A DNA stretch of 64,000 nucleotides, taken from the NCBI RefSeq assembly GCF_963422355.1, contig NC_085085.1:11401985-11465984 (forward strand). Direction: 5' to 3'. This document shows, piece by piece, positions 61,197 through 64,000 of this stretch. A model generated the notes under the pieces. It saw nothing but the letters and a program-made list of their open reading frames with translations. It had not been told where the DNA came from and did not search any database. Source of the stretch: Corticium candelabrum. Taxonomy: Eukaryota > Porifera > Homoscleromorpha > Homosclerophorida > Plakinidae. Positions within the stretch are counted from its first letter, which is position 1. Every line of letters begins with the position of its first letter. The translations under genes and the position numbers were made by a program.

Positions 61197-61259
61197 TGTT
61201 GTCTGTTTGCTCAGTAGCATTTGACTGATTGTATTATAGCACTACGCTGTTGATTATCA
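61197..61259 (-). repeat. 5' LTR of gypsy element 2 (63 bp)
   Basis: On the minus strand it starts TGATAATCAACAG and ends CAGACAACA. It is among the shortest LTRs I would accept. Partner of 56354-56415. Confidence 0.75.
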
Positions 61260-61639
61260 CCAACGCAGTAGCGCAGGTATGTATAGGGTTGAGTTTATGT
61301 TCAGTTCTTCTGTAAGAGCTGGTATCGGCACCAACCTTTTATGTTACAAAGCTGAGTTCTATGTCAAATCTCTGCGCTTGCAACGGAGCATTTGTTATTT
61401 CCATGACTACTCAAATTTGTCATAGCAGTGCATGGTCCCCTCTTGAGGGACCGACCCCCGCGTAAAATTTCTCGATGACACGAACGCTACGCCTTCCAGT
61501 TTATTGAATACACGCCCACACCAGTCCAGTGTAGACTGTACGTGTCGTCGCCCTCCGCAACGCTTCCAGCGATCGAAGAGTTTAGACTGATTGCAGCCGC
61601 GGCCGCTTGCCTACCGCTAGCGTTTCTCTCTAAATTCTG

Positions 61640-63990
61640 ATTGCATTTGCACCGAATCCAACTGACACGTTCCCTGCACCGAGAACTACACGGGGATTGT
61701 GTCGATTTCTACCGTCAATGTTCACCTCGCCAACGCTGTGTACTGCACATCTGCTCGCGCACATCGTTACCAGCAAAATGGCGGTAACGCCATTGCTGTT
61801 GTCGTCGTATCGAAACTCCTGCACAAATGGCGTTCCAGAGCCTTGTCGTGATGCTCTAATAATTCTGTTAAGCTCGTCGTATTCAAAACTCTCCTGCAAA
61901 CCCTTTGTACCGTCCACTCGTTCAATGACGTTCTCTGCGTCATTGAGTGTGTACTTGATATCTTGCACGGTTACCCTATTCCCGTAAGTACGTATGGAAA
62001 GCAAAGTGTGAGACAACGCATCGTAACCATATTTCGTCACTAAACCATTTCCTCTTTGTCGTTTAGTTACTTGGACATTCGAATTGAATTCAAGTGCTTG
62101 CCATTTAACTCTTTCCATAATTTCGACTATTTTTGTAACTCAATTGTTGTCATCATACATCAGGGTGGACGAAAACCCTGTTGGATAAACAATGGCAGTC
62201 AGTCTGCCAGTAGAATTGTAATCATATTTAAGTGTCGAATTGTACTAACACCCATTTGCAGATAATTTTGGCAAATACAATTCCGGCAATTGAAACTTTT
62301 GGTCAACTTGAATAAGTAGTCCTTTTAGATCATTCGTGTAGTTTAGACAGTATTTGACATCAGTGTTAACGAAACACTCTGCTACAAGTTTGTCTGGAAA
62401 TTGTTTGCTGAATTTGTAGTAGTGACTGCATTCCGCGCTATTTGCTGCCATAGCTCTGCCGCGTTGGTCCCATTCAAAAGTGACATTATTTCCGTTTGAG
62501 TCTTTCTGCCAAATAAGACGTATCCTGCTGTCATGTCCGTATTCATACCTTATACAATTAGTGGTACCATCTTCACTGACACAACGTTCCTGTCAGGATG
62601 AATAATAGCTTGCTTGTGTCCACCTTCGTTTTACGCGATACGGAGAAGCCAATCAAAGTCTTTGTCATTGATATGACCTTGAACGCCCAAAAGATTACCG
62701 TCAAGATCGTACTAATAGCGAAGTTGCTCTTGCATTTCATCAACTACCTCCACTACTAGATCTGCAGCGTTTGTTACATGTTTATTTCTTCTGCCAAGAG
62801 AATATATGAACTTTATATTGGAGCCAACAGTTCGAATGTTGACTTTCCGGCTAGGAAAAAGGGAGTTGGTCACACTGAATACTCGTCCATATTCATCTCT
62901 TCCATAATCAAGTGTTATTACAGATTCTGTTCTGGTTTGTGTGAGGCAACGTTAAGGTTTTGGGTTTACCAAACTTGTCATATTCTGTAGATTCTGTAAT
63001 AATGTGATTGTCATTTTTCAAGGTTTTGATTACTCCTACGCGTCTGCCGTGTCGATCAGAATACTGATAAGATGGTGGACCAATGATAGACTGAATTACT
63101 TTGACATAAACAGCATTAGAAAATGGAGCACACGAGACTGTATTTGCCAATGACTTGCTATTGTATTGTGTCACCAGGTGGCTATCACAGTACATCAGAG
63201 ACGTATTAATAACCCCTTGTCCTTGAGATGAGACGGCTTGCAATTCTCTTATAAGAGTATGATATTGATGAATATTAATATCACCACTGTCTCCAGTTTC
63301 TTTTAGAATTTGACCTGCTGCTCCATGAGCCCAATACTGACAAAATCCAATAAATTCGCGATACTTGAATTGAAATCGTCCACTTGTACCATGCTCCATA
63401 TTCACCATTTGAGGTTTGCTTTTCCCCGATGCCAAAGATTCCACACGAACAACATTGCCTCTTGAGTCACGAGTCGACGTAGTGACGATTTCGTACGGTG
63501 TATCAGCAAGCAGTGTTTCTGAAGTGACGGTGCCTGTCTCTATGTCAATGTCTGTCTTCCTTTATTTTTATAGACGAGTCATTGACGTCCAGTTCGAACA
63601 GTATGTCTATGGGAAGAAACAAGTAAGTCATTTGGAAGATTTTCCCACGCTACTTGAGATGTTTCTATAATTTCTTCCGGCAAGCCAATGAGCCATTTCG
63701 ATGCATCATTGCGATATTACCTGTAGTTGTTTTTCATAAATCCCGTACACGTCTGAAGCAGCGTAGTTTGTGTCGATTGGATTGCCAAAACCATCGAAAG
63801 CAGTCTCTCTCCTTTCTGACCTGACCAGTTGACCAGTATCTGAGTTGCTAACTTGCGACTGTTGCACAACTTTGTATGCAAGAAAGCGTCGGTTGTTTTC
63901 GGTTGTAGCTGAATGTCTTTCACACTCCACGTGTTGTTCTGGTCTGCAAGCAAAAAGCCACTTTGACAAAAAGTGCACAATCGTTCAGGC
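61640..63990 (-). pseudogene. RHS/YD-repeat protein, 3' part, frameshifted, runs off the window
   Basis: Minus-strand pieces in changing frames carry RHS/YD-repeat signatures: FDGFGNPIDTNY, DASKWLIGLPEEI, EYDKFGKPKTLTLP, KYGYDALSHTLL, EYDELNRIIRASRQG and EFRYDDNSNG. RHS proteins form large beta-barrel shells, in bacteria often around a toxin part; animal genomes also contain them. The tail (VVLGAGNVSVGFGANA) ends at a TAG near 61645. Frame changes near 63715, 63450, 62900 and 62450 make it a probable pseudogene, though unseen introns could explain some of them. No toxin domain is visible in this part. Confidence 0.65.
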
Positions 63991-64000
63991 AACGGTTTTT

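Larger units (their letters stand above)
56354..61259 (-). mobile_element. Ty3/gypsy LTR retrotransposon 2 with very short LTRs, decayed
   Basis: Minus-strand order is 5' LTR 61259-61197, gag 61174-60695, zinc knuckle, protease, RT, RNase H, integrase, 3' LTR about 56415-56354. A GGGAAAGGGGG polypurine tract abuts the 3' LTR. TGGTGTCAGAA lies next to the 5' LTR as a likely primer-binding site. Stops and shifts occur throughout, and a roughly 0.7-kb insertion splits RT from RNase H. Confidence 0.85.

Overview
The window looks like nuclear DNA of an intron-rich animal. Genes have short phase-conserved introns with GT-AG ends. There are long (CA)n/(TG)n microsatellites, Ty3/gypsy and LINE remains, many TIR-bearing non-autonomous transposons, and a recognisable VPS53 (vesicle-tethering subunit) relic. 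A sponge or another early-branching invertebrate would fit the style, but that is inference.

The central theme is a family of three multi-exon genes encoding a large membrane dynamin-like GTPase fused to a protein-kinase-like C-terminus. Copy A (243-6989, minus) and copy B (28183-33322, minus) belong to a segmental duplication: roughly 1-12.1 kb matches 28.0-36.3 kb in the same order and orientation, introns and flanks included. Copy C (43915-55288, plus) is a diverged paralogue with identical intron positions and phases. All three keep GTPase motifs G1, G3 and G4 and a central hydrophobic hairpin. Only C keeps a kinase that looks active (Gly loop, VAIK-type Lys, HRD Asp, DMG Asp). A and B have lost all of these and look like pseudokinases. 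Each duplicated block also carries a divergently transcribed pair of small genes with SAP-like LCxxL(G/N) motifs (11264-12069 and 35395-36228).

Between A and B lie about 16 kb of repeats and relics: a 2.3-kb foldback element (12125-14447), a decayed DUF6589-type element gene (about 15.7-18.4 kb), an imperfect 5.3-kb palindrome (about 18.44-23.76 kb), MITEs, and a VPS53 5' pseudogene (about 25.4-27.6 kb, minus).

Between B and C lie an hAT-like MITE, a Ty3/gypsy element with 118-119 bp LTRs (37353-41495) whose pol is split by a (TG)n tract, and an RHS-type C-terminal relic (about 41.95 kb). Copy C has long introns. Intron 3 holds ankyrin-like repeats of the style seen in giant-virus proteins. 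Intron 4 holds a TTA-flanked MITE. Intron 6 holds a LINE 3' end between two (CA)n tracts and a second TTA MITE.

The last part of the window (56.2-64.0 kb) has a second VPS53 fragment, a Ty3/gypsy element with very short (about 62 bp) LTRs and damaged catalytic sites, and a broken RHS/YD-repeat gene running off the end. Coordinates of spliced genes are my manual splice predictions. No 5' exon with a certain start codon was found for the three GTPase genes.
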